Part shown: one piece after another, positions 1 through 11,428 of the stretch
Layout: each line of letters starts with the position of its first letter
Position numbering within the stretch: position 1 is the stretch's first letter
From: Moritella sp. JT01
Lineage (GTDB): Bacteria; Pseudomonadota; Gammaproteobacteria; Enterobacterales; Moritellaceae
Reading direction: 5' to 3'
Assembly: GCF_001574435.1 (NCBI RefSeq)
Contig: NZ_LOCN01000006.1
Coordinates: 111,228 to 175,227 of the forward strand
DNA length: 64,000 nt
Notes under the pieces: generated by a model
Told to the model about the DNA's origin: nothing
Database searches by the model: none
Seen by the model: only the letters and a program-made list of their open reading frames with translations
Position numbers and translations under genes: made by a program

Positions 1-403
1 TGTTAACTCTGGTTTTATGATCGCACAGGTAACCGCAGCGGCGTTAGCCAGTGAGAACAAGTCATTAGCCCATCCAGCATCGGTCGATAGTTTACCAACC
101 TCAGCCAACCAAGAAGACCATGTATCTATGGCGACCTTTGCTGGGCGTCGATTGAAAGACATGGCTGAAAATACCCGTGGTATCTTAGCGGTTGAGCTGT
201 TGTCTGCGGCACAAGGACTTGATTTCAGAGCGCCGCTAAAATCATCCCCGTTAATTGAACAGGCTAAAGCAGAGTTACGTGAACGTGTCGATTTCTACGA
301 CAAAGACCGTTACTTTGCCCCCGATATTGCCAAAGCTAATCAACTGCTCCTAGAAGCGGTCCACAACAAGCTTGTTGCAAGAGACATGCTGCCTAGTTTC
401 TAA
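1..403 (+). CDS. hutH: Histidine ammonia-lyase, C-terminal part (5' partial)
   Basis: The frame is open from base 2, before the first ATG at 17, so this is the tail of a gene that begins outside the window. The stretch around [20 protein letters not shown] is the conserved C-terminal block of histidine ammonia-lyase, which deaminates L-histidine to urocanate as the first step of cytoplasmic histidine degradation. The MIO cofactor motif (Ala-Ser-Gly) lies upstream and cannot be seen. About 134 residues of a roughly 510-residue enzyme are present. A hairpin follows directly. Identification rests on the conserved block and is firm; whether the rest of the gene is intact is unknown. Confidence 0.9.
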   Translation, partial: VNSGFMIAQVTAAALASENKSLAHPASVDSLPTSANQEDHVSMATFAGRRLKDMAENTRGILAVELLSAAQGLDFRAPLKSSPLIEQAKAELRERVDFYDKDRYFAPDIAKANQLLLEAVHNKLVARDMLPSF

Positions 404-418
404 TAACTCAAATTGGAT

Positions 419-469
419 AAAAGCCTTAAATCCATGATTTGATATAAACCGAATCAAATTTAAGGCTTT
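419..469. terminator. Hairpin terminator between convergent hutH and yjdF-like gene
   Basis: AAAGCCTTAAAT (420-431) pairs with ATTTAAGGCTTT (458-469). An inner ATTTGAT/ATCAAAT repeat extends the stem. It sits between convergent genes, and the right arm covers the stop codon of the minus-strand gene, so it probably works in both directions. Confidence 0.7.
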
Positions 470-1065
470 GCTATATCATTGAGCTGTCGGTCGTGGAACT
501 TAGAAAGTAATAATACTGAGACTATCGCACCTAATAATGCAAGCCCCATATCTGATTGGGTATCCCATATATAACCTTGTGTACCTAAAAATGCTTCAGC
601 ATTCTCTCCTGTCGTTAACGCCACCCACCATTCGATAAGTTCGTAGAATGCACTAAACGCGAGACTCACCGAGATAATAAACAGTACCCGCCAACGCTCA
701 CCATTGACCACATTCTTTCGTATAAACAATTCTCTGGCGATTAATGCAGGTACAAAACCTTGGAAGAAATGCCCTACTTTATCGTAGTTATTCCTTTCTG
801 CACCAAATAAACCATCAAAAAGAGGGACTTCGGCATACGTGTAATGTCCACCTATCATCAAGACAATACAATGTGCCAAAATTAAAAAATACAGTAGTGA
901 AGTCAGTCTAAAACCATTATAGGTTGACGCTAGAATAACAGCGCCGATGATTGCAGGCACGACTTCAAGGAACCAAGTAAACTGATCTTTTGGATCAATA
1001 CCTGACCAAATAAGTACGACTGCGAAAGTTAAAATCCAGAGATATTTAATAACGCTGCACTCCAT
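460..1065 (-). CDS. yjdF: YjdF/DUF2238-type inner membrane protein
   Basis: A roughly 200-residue polytopic membrane protein with about six hydrophobic segments. It carries the features of the DUF2238 (YjdF) family: a DKVGHFFQGFVPALIARE segment, an FYELIEWW motif and a YIWDTQSDMG motif near the last membrane helix. The acidic and histidine residues in the membrane suggest ion or metal handling, but the family has no established reaction. The open frame extends to an ATG at 1107. I chose the ATG at 1065 because the first membrane helix starts shortly after it, although neither start has a clear ribosome binding site. It converges on hutH and diverges from the BCCT transporter. Confidence 0.75.
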   Translation of the reverse strand: MECSVIKYLWILTFAVVLIWSGIDPKDQFTWFLEVVPAIIGAVILASTYNGFRLTSLLYFLILAHCIVLMIGGHYTYAEVPLFDGLFGAERNNYDKVGHFFQGFVPALIARELFIRKNVVNGERWRVLFIISVSLAFSAFYELIEWWVALTTGENAEAFLGTQGYIWDTQSDMGLALLGAIVSVLLLSKFHDRQLNDIAKP

Positions 1066-1339
1066 AAGTAATATGTATGTCACTGAGTATATTAATGTTA
1101 ACGCCATGTTACAAGCAGAGCGAGATCAAAAACAACCACACTCTAAACGACGATTAACATAAAAATATTACCAACGAGGTAATCAGAAACCTAAGCCACT
1201 GACAAGAATGATTTTAAAATATCTAAAAAACAAACGTATTGGTTAAATATATCGCAAAACATAATCGGCAGGAATGTTGAACTGGAATATTAATAAAATA
1301 CTGGTAATATACCGCCCCTCACCCCTAAGTGAGAATTTT

Positions 1340-2932
1340 ATGCAACTAAATGCATGCCAAATTGGCGAAGAAGTACCCGTAATACCGAATACCTCAACGC
1401 GTCGCAAAAGCGACAAATTGGTTCCAGCACTAACGATTGGCTTCATTAGCTTATTCTTATTGGCTGCGATCATTGACCTCCCTCGTTTCACTACCTTAAT
1501 TCAAGACTTATTTTTAGCAGCAGCTGGACAATTTGGTTACTTTTGGCAATGGCTAATGGTGGCAAACTTTGCTGTTGCGTTATGCATTGCGGCAACCCGT
1601 TACGGTAAAACTCGTATGGGCCTGAAAACCAAACCTGAAATAGGCACGTTCCGCTGGTTAGCAATGATCATGTGTACCCTATTAGCAGGTGGTGGTGTTT
1701 TCTGGTCTGCAGCAGAGCCTATTTATCATTTCATTACACCATCAGCAAGTTATCCTGACATTACAGGATCAACTATTGATGCCGTTGTCCCCGCACTCAG
1801 CCAGAGTTTCTTGCATTGGGGGTTCCTTGCGTGGTCAGTGCTTGGCACACTCGCAACGATTGTATTGATGTATGCACATCACCATCATGGTATTAAGCTG
1901 CGCCCACGTGCGTTACTTTTCCCTATCGTTGGTAATCGTCTCGAAAACCATTGGTTTGGTGCAGTGATTGACGCATGTTCAATTATTGCCGTCGCAGCAG
2001 GTACGATTGGTCCAATTGGTTTCTTAGCATCGCAAATGGGTTATAGCCTTGAAGTGCTAACAGGCCTTAAAAATGACATGAACTCTCAGCTGATGATATT
2101 AGCAGTGGTTGTGTTGATTTGTGCGCTATCAGCCGCGTCTGGCATGGACAAAGGTTTACAGTGGCTTAGTCGCTTAAACGTCATTGGCGCATTTGCATTA
2201 CTGCTCGCTATTCTGATTTTAGGACCAACACAATTCATTTTTGAACAGTTTGGCCGTGCATTCGCAACTTACCTGCAAGACATGCCAACCATGAGCGTGA
2301 CTAACGACAATCCAGGTTGGAATGTTTGGTGGACTTGGTTCTTCTGGGGCTGGTTCATTGGTTTTGCACCTATGATGGCGATTTTTATTGCGCGTATTTC
2401 AGAAGGTCGTAGTATTCGTGAGTTAGTATTGGCTGTTGCCATTGGCGCTCCGATTGCAACAAACTTCTGGTTCTCGGTATTGGGTGGTACAGGTATCTTC
2501 CTCGAGTTACAAACACCTGGCATTATTTCAGGCCCATTAAATGAAGCTGGCTTGCCTGCGGTATTGTTAGCAACATTACAGCAATTACCATTAAGCGAAA
2601 TCTTGCTACCTGCATTCTTGGTACTAACAACAACGTTTGTGGTTACCACGGGTGACTCGATGGCTTATTCGATTGCGATGGTTGTATCTGGCGATAATGA
2701 ACCCGACCGTAAGCAGCGCATATTCTGGGCTGTTATCATGGGTTGTGTTGCTGCAGCGTTATTACTCGCGGGTGACGGTGGTTTAAATGCACTGCAATCA
2801 TTCATTGTGATTACTGCTGTACCAGTATCATTGCTTATTGCCGCAACCTTGGTAACAGGGCCAATGGCTGCAATTAAGATGACTAAAGCACAAGATGCGC
2901 TACTTGCAGAAAAAGCACTAGCACAGGGCTAA
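1340..2932 (+). CDS. BCCT family betaine/choline/carnitine transporter
   Basis: A secondary transporter of about 530 residues with twelve predicted membrane helices. The diagnostic aromatic-rich segment WWTWFFWGWFIGFAP is followed by FIARISEGRSIREL, the BCCT signature that forms part of the substrate-binding aromatic box. Family members import quaternary ammonium compounds such as glycine betaine, choline or carnitine, driven by Na+ or H+; the exact substrate cannot be read here. The frame opens at 1274, but the ATG at 1340, preceded by an AAGTGAG-like ribosome binding site, gives a normal N-terminus. Proximity to hutH raises histidine-related import as a possibility only. A hairpin at 2941-2990 ends the gene. 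Confidence 0.9.
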   Translation: MQLNACQIGEEVPVIPNTSTRRKSDKLVPALTIGFISLFLLAAIIDLPRFTTLIQDLFLAAAGQFGYFWQWLMVANFAVALCIAATRYGKTRMGLKTKPEIGTFRWLAMIMCTLLAGGGVFWSAAEPIYHFITPSASYPDITGSTIDAVVPALSQSFLHWGFLAWSVLGTLATIVLMYAHHHHGIKLRPRALLFPIVGNRLENHWFGAVIDACSIIAVAAGTIGPIGFLASQMGYSLEVLTGLKNDMNSQLMILAVVVLICALSAASGMDKGLQWLSRLNVIGAFALLLAILILGPTQFIFEQFGRAFATYLQDMPTMSVTNDNPGWNVWWTWFFWGWFIGFAPMMAIFIARISEGRSIRELVLAVAIGAPIATNFWFSVLGGTGIFLELQTPGIISGPLNEAGLPAVLLATLQQLPLSEILLPAFLVLTTTFVVTTGDSMAYSIAMVVSGDNEPDRKQRIFWAVIMGCVAAALLLAGDGGLNALQSFIVITAVPVSLLIAATLVTGPMAAIKMTKAQDALLAEKALAQG

Positions 2933-2940
2933 TATGTAAA

Positions 2941-2990
2941 TTAGCCTGACTTTAAAAAGCAACACCAGCTTAATATTGTCAGGCTGATTT
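2941..2990. terminator. Hairpin terminator between convergent genes
   Basis: AGCCTGAC (2943-2950) pairs with GTCAGGCT (2978-2985), followed by GATTTATT. It lies between the BCCT gene and the convergent DsbA-like gene and probably serves both. Confidence 0.65.
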
Positions 2991-3000
2991 ATTACCAATC

Positions 3001-3618
3001 TCAAATAATGCGTGATATCAAGGATATCGTTACTTCAGCATTTTTATAATCAATCGGTATTTCCACGCAATGTCCTTCTTTTTCAATAAACAGAGACGGA
3101 AAACTCGTCCCCCCTATAGAACGAGCAAAGGCAATTTCAGTTAATAAATCTTGATGAAGTTGTTGAGATACAAACGCAGTTTCAAATTTATCCGACTCTA
3201 GACCAAGCTGCTTCGCTAGTTCAACCAAGACTGTATTATCACTGGGATTTTTGGCATTAAGATAATAAGCAACTTGTATCGCATCAAGCATCGCCTGTTC
3301 TGCACCTTGATAACGGGCAGCAAGAATTGCTCTACATGCCGGATAAGTGGAACGTCGTGGGGTATTTTCAGTCCAAAATTCATAATTAAATGTAGTACCA
3401 AGATAATTTTCAATCTTCTTCCAATAAGATGCAATTTGCGCCTGCATCATTTCAGGCATTGGCTCATCACTATCAGGTGCCAATCCACCCAATAGATAGA
3501 TAATGTCTACATCATCAGCAACAACCTGCTTAATTTCATTCCATATCGGTTTATAACCCCAGCACCACGAGCACATAGGATCATAAACGTAATAAAGCTT
3601 TGGTTTTACTGATTGCAT
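3001..3618 (-). CDS. DsbA-family thiol oxidoreductase, cytoplasmic FrnE-like
   Basis: A 205-residue protein with a thioredoxin fold of the DsbA/FrnE type. YYVYDPMCSWCWGY carries a CxxC active site (C16, C19) right after the first strand, and GGTSFPSLFI supplies the conserved cis-proline loop near residue 175. There is no signal peptide, so it should be cytoplasmic, unlike periplasmic DsbA. FrnE-like proteins act in disulfide or oxidative-stress chemistry; the partner is unknown. It lies 12 bp downstream of the DUF1971 gene in the same direction, suggesting co-transcription. The fold assignment is firm, the physiological role is not. Confidence 0.8.
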   Translation of the reverse strand: MQSVKPKLYYVYDPMCSWCWGYKPIWNEIKQVVADDVDIIYLLGGLAPDSDEPMPEMMQAQIASYWKKIENYLGTTFNYEFWTENTPRRSTYPACRAILAARYQGAEQAMLDAIQVAYYLNAKNPSDNTVLVELAKQLGLESDKFETAFVSQQLHQDLLTEIAFARSIGGTSFPSLFIEKEGHCVEIPIDYKNAEVTISLISRII

Positions 3619-3630
3619 TTGACAGTTCCC

Positions 3631-3981
3631 TTAATCATTACGCTCAGAACGGTTTTCAGCAACTATATCAGAGTCTTTCTGCGCGTAAAAATCAACTCTG
3701 AATTCGGTATCATCCGTCATAAACTCGACCTTATGCCAATACTCCGGTGGTGAGATAGCCGATTCATCTTGTTCAATCACAATCTCTTGCTCTATCGCGC
3801 CTCGTCTTTCGGTAAAACCATAAAATTTCAACGAGCCACTAATAACCTTAATTTTTCCGTAAACACCTGCGCGGGTATTATGTAAGTGTAGGAACATTTT
3901 AGGGATATTATTCGGTGTAAAGACAGGCGTTGATTTGTAATTCACAAAATCAGTTGGGATTGTCGGCATAAGCACACTCAC
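3631..3981 (-). CDS. DUF1971 domain protein (cupin-like)
   Basis: A 116-residue protein matching the DUF1971 pattern: FVNYKSTPVFTPNNIPKMFL, then HNTRAGVYGKIKVISGSLKFYG, and a late SPPEYWHKVEF segment. The layout is a small double-stranded beta-helix. In other bacteria this domain is found alone or fused to TehB-like tellurite methyltransferases and is thought to bind a small ligand; no reaction is established. It is the first gene of a two-gene minus-strand unit with the DsbA-like protein, which suggests a shared redox or oxyanion-stress role, but that is inference. Confidence 0.75.
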   Translation of the reverse strand: MSVLMPTIPTDFVNYKSTPVFTPNNIPKMFLHLHNTRAGVYGKIKVISGSLKFYGFTERRGAIEQEIVIEQDESAISPPEYWHKVEFMTDDTEFRVDFYAQKDSDIVAENRSERND

Positions 3982-4064
3982 TTGTAGTAAAGATAATGAT
4001 TAATAGGTATAAAATATACGCCCATTATCCATGAGCGCAAGTAAGATATCCCAGCGGTTAGATC

Positions 4065-5468
<1,404 letters not shown>

Positions 5469-5557
5469 TCATAAAACAGTCCATGTTAAATACGATGATA
5501 AACTATAATAAATAATGACTAGTTGAACACGTCCACATTTTTAAACATTAAATAAGG

Positions 5558-6100
5558 CTAAGCTCGCACCTCTTTTAATTCACTAATCAATACTCTAAAT
5601 ACCGTAATTGCATTCAGCATATGTGATACGGCGGTTCTGGACACTTTATCCATCGTCCAAGGTGTCGTTTGATTTTGTTCAAAATAAGCACTTGTTAATA
5701 CCATTTGCTGGTACTTATCTTTTATATCGACTATTTCAACTGCCACACCTACTACATGAGTATTAGAGTATTTCCATGTGGGAACCGTTTGAGGTTTTCG
5801 GTCACATGGCGCCACATCATTCGGAGACATGTAACGACTCTCACCATGGAAAACTAAATTAAGATCGACTCCTTCCCTGTCACACGCTTGTCCTTTCAAC
5901 TTTTTGGCTAATGCGTGTCGATTGCTAACATGACCAATTAAATAACGCTCATCAGCACTCAAATGAAAAGGGATATGGCTAATATGCGGTATATTATTAG
6001 CGTCGATAAATACCAACGTCGATAGTGGGTGTTGCTTAATGATCGCAAAGGAATCAATCATACCTTCTGCTACATCGTTATCATGCTTAGTTTGAGACAT
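5558..6100 (-). CDS. PaiB-type FMN-binding negative transcriptional regulator family protein
   Basis: A 180-residue protein of the PaiB family. It has a split-barrel flavin-binding fold with an N-terminal strand set (HPLSTLVFIDANNIPHISHI), a central GHVSNRHALAKKL segment and the characteristic VPTWKYSNTHVVGVAV block. In Bacillus, PaiB acts with the acetyltransferase PaiA to repress protease and sporulation genes. Here the upstream gene is also a GNAT acetyltransferase, and the two overlap by 14 bp, so translation is probably coupled. A role as regulator or as flavin-dependent enzyme cannot be told apart from sequence. Confidence 0.82.
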   Translation of the reverse strand: MSQTKHDNDVAEGMIDSFAIIKQHPLSTLVFIDANNIPHISHIPFHLSADERYLIGHVSNRHALAKKLKGQACDREGVDLNLVFHGESRYMSPNDVAPCDRKPQTVPTWKYSNTHVVGVAVEIVDIKDKYQQMVLTSAYFEQNQTTPWTMDKVSRTAVSHMLNAITVFRVLISELKEVRA

Positions 6101-6698
6101 AAGAAAACGCCTCTTTAGACTGGCCTGTTTTTAATAAGTTCGCTTTTACTTGCGGCCACTCGTCGGTAATAATGCTAAACAAGGCCGTGTTTCTGTAACT
6201 ACCCTCTTCTGCACGACGATTCTTTCTTAAAATACCTTCAAACTGGCCACCGATACGCGCAATAGCATGACGTGATTGTAAGTTGTTCTCATGAGTACAA
6301 ATTTCAACACGAGTGAAATCTAATGTTTCAAAAACATATTCAAGCAGTAAATATTTAGCATGTGAGTTAACATGGCTGCGTTGAAACTCAGGAGAGATAA
6401 AGGTATGTCCGATTTCCAAAGCGCGATCGACTTCATTTACACGAAACAAACGCGTTGAACCCACTATTTGATTGTTCTGCTTGTTAATGATGACAAACGT
6501 AACTTGTGATCCCGTGGCCATCTCATTAACCACAAGGTTAATCCAAGCTCGCGCAACATCTTCATTTTGACAAGGGTTTGGCTGCATATACCGCCAAACT
6601 TCAGCAAAGTTTCCCGCTTTACAAAAATCAGATAAGTGAGCCATTGTTATCGGCTCTAATTTGATCCATTCACTTTCAAGACTAATTGGTTTTAGCAT
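6087..6698 (-). CDS. GNAT N-acetyltransferase, RimJ/RimL-like
   Basis: A 203-residue acetyltransferase of the RimJ/RimL type. The start LESEWIKLEPITMAHLSDF, the central GSTRLFRV strand, and the HSHAKYLLLEYVFETLDFTR and NLQSRHAIARIGGQFEG blocks are typical of this branch, which acetylates N-terminal alpha-amino groups or small amines using acetyl-CoA. It is transcribed divergently from the MocR-type regulator at 6809 and overlaps the PaiB gene, so it is probably controlled by that regulator. The substrate is unknown. Confidence 0.82.
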   Translation of the reverse strand: MLKPISLESEWIKLEPITMAHLSDFCKAGNFAEVWRYMQPNPCQNEDVARAWINLVVNEMATGSQVTFVIINKQNNQIVGSTRLFRVNEVDRALEIGHTFISPEFQRSHVNSHAKYLLLEYVFETLDFTRVEICTHENNLQSRHAIARIGGQFEGILRKNRRAEEGSYRNTALFSIITDEWPQVKANLLKTGQSKEAFSYVSN

Positions 6699-6808
6699 AA
6701 GTTAGATTTCCTATTCTTATTTTGAATACAGAGTGTTGAATGTTTTCTAATTATGCTTTCATTTGGTATAACTACTACAACCAGAATAGATATAAATGGT
6801 AGACCAGA

Positions 6809-8332
6809 TTGAAATTACTTAGCCTAACACTTGCCATCAATGCGCACATAACGGCACAAACCAATGTTGAAATTGAACAGAAGATAACGGAACCAAAAAG
6901 AAAGCGCCGAGCAAAATATTTACTCATCGCCGATGCGTTAAAACAAGCAATTAAGCAGGGACAGGTAGTTCCAAGTGAAGCACTCCCCTCGGCCCGCACA
7001 TTAGCCACACAGTTAAATGTTAACCGCCATACCATTATGGCTGCAGTCGCAGAATTGGTTGCCCAAGGTTGGATTGAAGCCAAAGAACGTTCGGGATATC
7101 GGGTCGTTAATAAATTACCCATTCAAACAAGTAAGGCGATAGCTAGCACCACAGTCGAGCATCACACTTTTGACTGGCAGTTTCGACATAAAAAGACTAC
7201 AGCCATTGCACCGACTAAGGGTGCCAGTGCATATAAATACAACTTTTCAGGGGGCCAGCCTGATAACCGCTTATTCCCGTTTAATGAATTCAAACACTAT
7301 TTTTCACAGCTTTGCCAGCACCCGAAATTTACCCATTTAGGCTATGATAATAGTGTCGGTGAAACGGATTTAATCACCCAGATTTCAACCTATTTACGTC
7401 GTGTCAGGTCGATAACCAATAAAGAAATCATGATTTGTAATGGTTCTCAAGAAGGCCTATACATGGTGTCTAAACTGCTATTACAAGCAGGTGATAAAGT
7501 GGCCGTGGAACAGTTCGGTTATCCACCAGCATGGGCAGCCTTTAAAAGTTCAGGCGCTGAGCTGGTTGTGATTGAACAAGACAATAAAGGCATCATCCCT
7601 GCGCATTTAGCCGCACAGCTTGAACAAGGAAATATTAAACTCATTTATCTGACCCCATTACACCAATACCCGACTACAGTCACATTGGATGCCAGTAGAA
7701 GAATTCAGATATATCAACTAGCCGCACAATACGGCGTCGCGATTATTGAAGATGATTACGACCATGAGTTTCATTACGATTCTCAACCGATTGCCCCGAT
7801 GGCGGCAGATGATCCCCTCGGCTTAGTAATTTACATTTCCACCTTCTCAAAGTTAATGTTCGGTGGTGCGCGGATTGGTTACGTGGTCGCAAATAATGCA
7901 TTAATCACGGAGTTAACGGCATACAAAACGTTAATGAACCATAAGAGTAATGTGCTAATGCAACAAGCAGTCGCGAAGTGGATGCAACAAGGTGGTTTTG
8001 AAAGTCATTTAAGACGCATGACCCGCTGCTACCATAAACGCCGCGACTTTTTAGTTAACCTATTACGAGATTATCAACAGCAAGGTCTGCCAATCACTTT
8101 TGATTGCCCCCCTGGCGGTATGGCGCTGTGGGTGGATATGGGCGTATCAATTATTGGTCTAAAGCAAACGTTACTGACTAAAGATGTGTATTTACAGACC
8201 GAGGTTGAGTTTAATTTGATAACCGAACAAGACAAATCACAATATCGGTTTATTCGGGTGGGCTTTGCTTCCATGAATGAAGTCGAAATAACACAGGGAA
8301 TGAAAATAATCGTTCAAGAATTATATGGTTAA
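6809..8332 (+). CDS. MocR/GabR-type regulator (GntR HTH fused to aminotransferase fold)
   Basis: A 507-residue fusion. Residues about 30-110 form a GntR winged helix (PSARTLATQLNVNRHTIMAA). Residues about 140-500 form a fold-type I aminotransferase domain with IIEDDYDHEF and STFSKLMFGGARIGY, where the lysine would bind pyridoxal phosphate. Such proteins sense PLP or amino-compound adducts and usually control the divergent genes, here the acetyltransferase/PaiB pair. The frame begins at a TTG; no in-frame ATG precedes the helix-turn-helix, so a non-ATG start is likely. TGGTATAAC- and TGGTAGACCA-like repeats in the 110-bp divergent gap are candidate operators. Confidence 0.85.
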   Translation: MKLLSLTLAINAHITAQTNVEIEQKITEPKRKRRAKYLLIADALKQAIKQGQVVPSEALPSARTLATQLNVNRHTIMAAVAELVAQGWIEAKERSGYRVVNKLPIQTSKAIASTTVEHHTFDWQFRHKKTTAIAPTKGASAYKYNFSGGQPDNRLFPFNEFKHYFSQLCQHPKFTHLGYDNSVGETDLITQISTYLRRVRSITNKEIMICNGSQEGLYMVSKLLLQAGDKVAVEQFGYPPAWAAFKSSGAELVVIEQDNKGIIPAHLAAQLEQGNIKLIYLTPLHQYPTTVTLDASRRIQIYQLAAQYGVAIIEDDYDHEFHYDSQPIAPMAADDPLGLVIYISTFSKLMFGGARIGYVVANNALITELTAYKTLMNHKSNVLMQQAVAKWMQQGGFESHLRRMTRCYHKRRDFLVNLLRDYQQQGLPITFDCPPGGMALWVDMGVSIIGLKQTLLTKDVYLQTEVEFNLITEQDKSQYRFIRVGFASMNEVEITQGMKIIVQELYG

Positions 8333-8761
8333 TTTACTCAATAGTAGATCGAGCTAATAGATATAATACCTAACGCCTTTCGGTTTGATCTATGGGAGGC
8401 TAGCTGGAACTAACTTTCAAAAAAACCAGCAGCCGACAAAAGATGATCTACATCAATAATTTATGATAAAAAACTAAAAGCCATACCTTCAGTTTTATTA
8501 GATTTCGTTGAAAAAAAGAATTATTCACTACTTCACAAATTCCACAAGCTTATAATGCCAATCCTAAATACCTTTTTAGCCCAATATAATAATAGCACTA
8601 GTTAAAAAATCCAATTTATACAACTAAACTGCGCGGTTACACTTTTGTTCAATAAATGACCACTTCAACAAAAATCCTTAATTAGGTGTACAACAATGTA
8701 GGTACACTAATTTCACGACAATCAGTTACAAAACACCGCTCGGGAATGATTAAGGGATAAC
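8333..8761. other. Intergenic region before chemoreceptor gene
   Basis: About 430 AT-rich bases with no convincing ORF. An ATGAT-CTAC-ATCAA sequence at 8443-8456 resembles an FNR half-and-half site with one mismatch, but it is more than 300 bp from the next start. No clear terminator follows the MocR gene. Confidence 0.4.
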
Positions 8762-10855
8762 ATGTTTAAAAGTATACGGACGCGTATTGCCATTTGTGCA
8801 GGGTTCACAATGGTCTTTACCTTATTAATAGCGATGGGAATGACAACCAACGCTTTTACTAAAGTAAACCAAGAAATAACAGAAAAAGTAAAAGTACAAC
8901 TAACCAATGCGACCACTTTGAACTTACGTTCGACCGCAGCGAATCAAGCTAAAACTATCGAGAATCAACTATCCCCAGTTTTAGCAAACCTTACTCAAAT
9001 ACGTTCCATCATTGAACTAAGCGCACAGACCCAAGCAGATGCTGAGACAATTGTTAAGCAGTTCACAGCCTCACTTGAAGTACAAGACAAAGCTGTTTTT
9101 GCTGGATATATGGTATGGGAAGAAAAAACGTGGCCACAAGAGTCAGAATCGAACGCGGCAAAAGCATTCAATACTAAAGGCTACTTAGCACCATTTTTTT
9201 CACCTAATTCAAATAACAGCTTTGATATTGTCGCAATGGATAGTTTTAACAATACAACCCTGAACGAAAATGGCGAACGAACCGATGATTGGCACTTAAT
9301 CCCTTATGAAACCGGACAAACTTTCGTGATGGAACCCTATATGTATCCAGTTCGAGGCCAAAAGGAACTGATAACAACAATTAGCCAGCCATTAAAACTC
9401 AACGGTAAAATCATAGGTTCACTTGGCTTCGACCTCTCTTTGACAGAGCTACAAGGCCAAAGTGAAAAGTTAGCCAAAAAACTCTTTGATGGCAAAGGTA
9501 ATATTATTATTTCTTCATGGAAAGGGGCTTTACTCGCTAATAGTAAAGATAACACCCATGTAGGTAAAAAAGTACCTTCAGCTTTGTCATCACAGTGGAA
9601 AAAGATTCAAAATTTAGCGACTCTGAATGATATTGGTATGATCACGATTGGTAATGATGAGTACGCTATCACTTCTATCGATACGACAGGTGCGCCTTGG
9701 ATTGTAATGGTATCGGTTCCAACCAATGAACTCACTCAAAGTGTGGCTAAATTTGAGCATTGGAGTCATGAACAAAATTCAGAAGCACTCAATAAAGGTA
9801 TCTTTGCAGGCGTAATTGCCGTTATTATTGGTATTGCTGCAATGAGTTTTATTGCAAACTCACTTGGTAAAGTGCTGATTAATTTAGTCGAACGTTTTAA
9901 AGATGCAGCCCAAGGTGATGGTGATTTAACCTACCGTATAGAAGTAAAAGGTAATGATGAAAGTGCACAACTAGCACACTGGTTTAATACCTTTTTAGGA
10001 CGTATGCAAGAGATGCTACGTGCTGTAATGAAAAGCGCAGACCAAGTTGATCAGGGGGCTGGTGCCGGGCTACAGGGTGCAGCCCGTTCCAAAGAGCAAC
10101 TCGATATTCAAGTCAATGAAGTCAACTCTTTAGCAACAGCAATAAATGAAATGAGTGTAACAGCTCAAGAAGTCGCTAATTCGGCTATGCAAGCTGCCAC
10201 CGCAGCAAGCCAAGTTCAAACGAATAGTATAAGCGGCATTGGCCGGATGGATAATGCCGTATCCTCTGTAGACAATTTAGCGGTTCAAATCAACAACGCT
10301 CAAAATCAAACTCAAAGCTTAGTTGAATCGAGTACCTCAATACAAGGCATACTCGGAGAGATAAGTAGTATTGCTGAACAAACTAATCTACTTGCTTTAA
10401 ATGCAGCGATTGAAGCTGCACGAGCTGGAGAAGCTGGACGTGGGTTTGCTGTAGTGGCAGATGAAGTGCGTAACCTTGCAACCCGTACGCAAACTTCAAC
10501 TAAAGAAATTGGTGCAATGCTAGCAAGGCTAGAGCAAGAAACACAATCCATTGTGATATTGATGCAGCAGAGCCAACGACAAGCAGTTGAAACCAAACAA
10601 GAAACTCAAGCTGCACAACAAGCATTTGAGGAAATAAACCAAGCAATTGAAGTGATCAACGATATGAATAATCAAATCGCATCGGCGGCAGAGGAGCAAA
10701 GCTGCGTATCTGAAGAAATTAACCGTAATGTTGTACGTATTAATGATACCGCAATGGAAGTAATGGAAGGTATGAGTGCTTCAATCATAATTAGTAACGA
10801 GTTAACTGACAGTGCGACGAATCTACGTGGAGAATTAAGCAATTTCAAAATCTAG
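8762..10855 (+). CDS. Methyl-accepting chemotaxis protein (Cache sensor)
   Basis: A 697-residue chemoreceptor. The first membrane helix is near residues 10-30, followed by a periplasmic double-Cache-type sensor of about 310 residues ([23 protein letters not shown]) and a second helix near 350-372. A HAMP domain follows ([19 protein letters not shown]). The cytoplasmic signalling hairpin tip is [20 protein letters not shown]. No C-terminal CheR-binding pentapeptide is visible. It should relay ligand binding to CheA/CheW. Cache receptors of this type often bind amino or organic acids; the ligand cannot be named. The gene stands alone and ends at a strong terminator. Confidence 0.93.
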   Translation: MFKSIRTRIAICAGFTMVFTLLIAMGMTTNAFTKVNQEITEKVKVQLTNATTLNLRSTAANQAKTIENQLSPVLANLTQIRSIIELSAQTQADAETIVKQFTASLEVQDKAVFAGYMVWEEKTWPQESESNAAKAFNTKGYLAPFFSPNSNNSFDIVAMDSFNNTTLNENGERTDDWHLIPYETGQTFVMEPYMYPVRGQKELITTISQPLKLNGKIIGSLGFDLSLTELQGQSEKLAKKLFDGKGNIIISSWKGALLANSKDNTHVGKKVPSALSSQWKKIQNLATLNDIGMITIGNDEYAITSIDTTGAPWIVMVSVPTNELTQSVAKFEHWSHEQNSEALNKGIFAGVIAVIIGIAAMSFIANSLGKVLINLVERFKDAAQGDGDLTYRIEVKGNDESAQLAHWFNTFLGRMQEMLRAVMKSADQVDQGAGAGLQGAARSKEQLDIQVNEVNSLATAINEMSVTAQEVANSAMQAATAASQVQTNSISGIGRMDNAVSSVDNLAVQINNAQNQTQSLVESSTSIQGILGEISSIAEQTNLLALNAAIEAARAGEAGRGFAVVADEVRNLATRTQTSTKEIGAMLARLEQETQSIVILMQQSQRQAVETKQETQAAQQAFEEINQAIEVINDMNNQIASAAEEQSCVSEEINRNVVRINDTAMEVMEGMSASIIISNELTDSATNLRGELSNFKI

Positions 10856-10895
10856 AACTTAACTCATCTAATTCACATCACGATTAGTCAAAGTC

Positions 10896-10929
10896 AAAGC
10901 CAATACCATGAACCGGGTATTGGCTTTTT
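10896..10929 (+). terminator. Rho-independent terminator of chemoreceptor gene
   Basis: AAAGCCAATACC (10896-10907) pairs with GGTATTGGCTTT (10916-10927) and runs into TTTTT, about 40 bp after the stop codon. Confidence 0.85.
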
Positions 10930-11127
10930 GGGTTGTAGATTTCTAAATCGCACTTGCCCGACTAGAGCGTCAATATTAGACCTGTAAACTTGCGGCATTG
11001 TGAATTTTTAAGCTACTATTTCTTATGTACTATTTCTGATGTGATTAAGGCTAATAAAGTTATAGCGACGGCATAATCTACAATTAATTACACATATATC
11101 GGTTTACTAGAAAATAGGGAGTTTGAA

Positions 11128-11406
11128 ATGATAAGGCTGTTAATCATTTTTATTGTTATCCTAATTGCATGGATACTATTTGGAACGTTGGGCAGAAAGG
11201 CAACATTAGAGGATGCAAGAACAATAGGCCTTCAAGAGGCAAGTTCCCACATTAATAATCCTATCTTATTAGAGGATTACACAGTAGCTAAAGGCATCCC
11301 TAAAGAAGCGCTAGATTCTTTAATAGAGGAAGGTAAGATCCCTTCCTATCTCTGGCGGCAGTACACATACATTGAAAATCGTGAACTGGTTGTTGCTAAC
11401 AAATAG
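11128..11406 (+). CDS. Small membrane-anchored protein of unknown function
   Basis: A 92-residue protein. Residues 2-20 (IRLLIIFIVILIAWILFGT) are a membrane anchor with a basic N-terminus. The rest is a soluble, mainly helical domain (LEDARTIGLQEASSHINN, EALDSLIEEGKIPSYLWRQY). AATAGGGAG before the ATG is a plausible ribosome binding site. I do not recognise the family. It lies convergent to the GlnD-like gene with only 22 bp between their ends. Codon use looks like the neighbours, so it is probably a real gene. Confidence 0.6.
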   Translation: MIRLLIIFIVILIAWILFGTLGRKATLEDARTIGLQEASSHINNPILLEDYTVAKGIPKEALDSLIEEGKIPSYLWRQYTYIENRELVVANK

Positions 11407-11428
11407 GCTTAACAGACGCGTGCGTGAA

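Noticed and set aside
8443-8456. FNR-type site ATGAT-CTAC-ATCAA
   Set aside because: One mismatch, over 300 bp from the chemoreceptor start, and no associated promoter visible.
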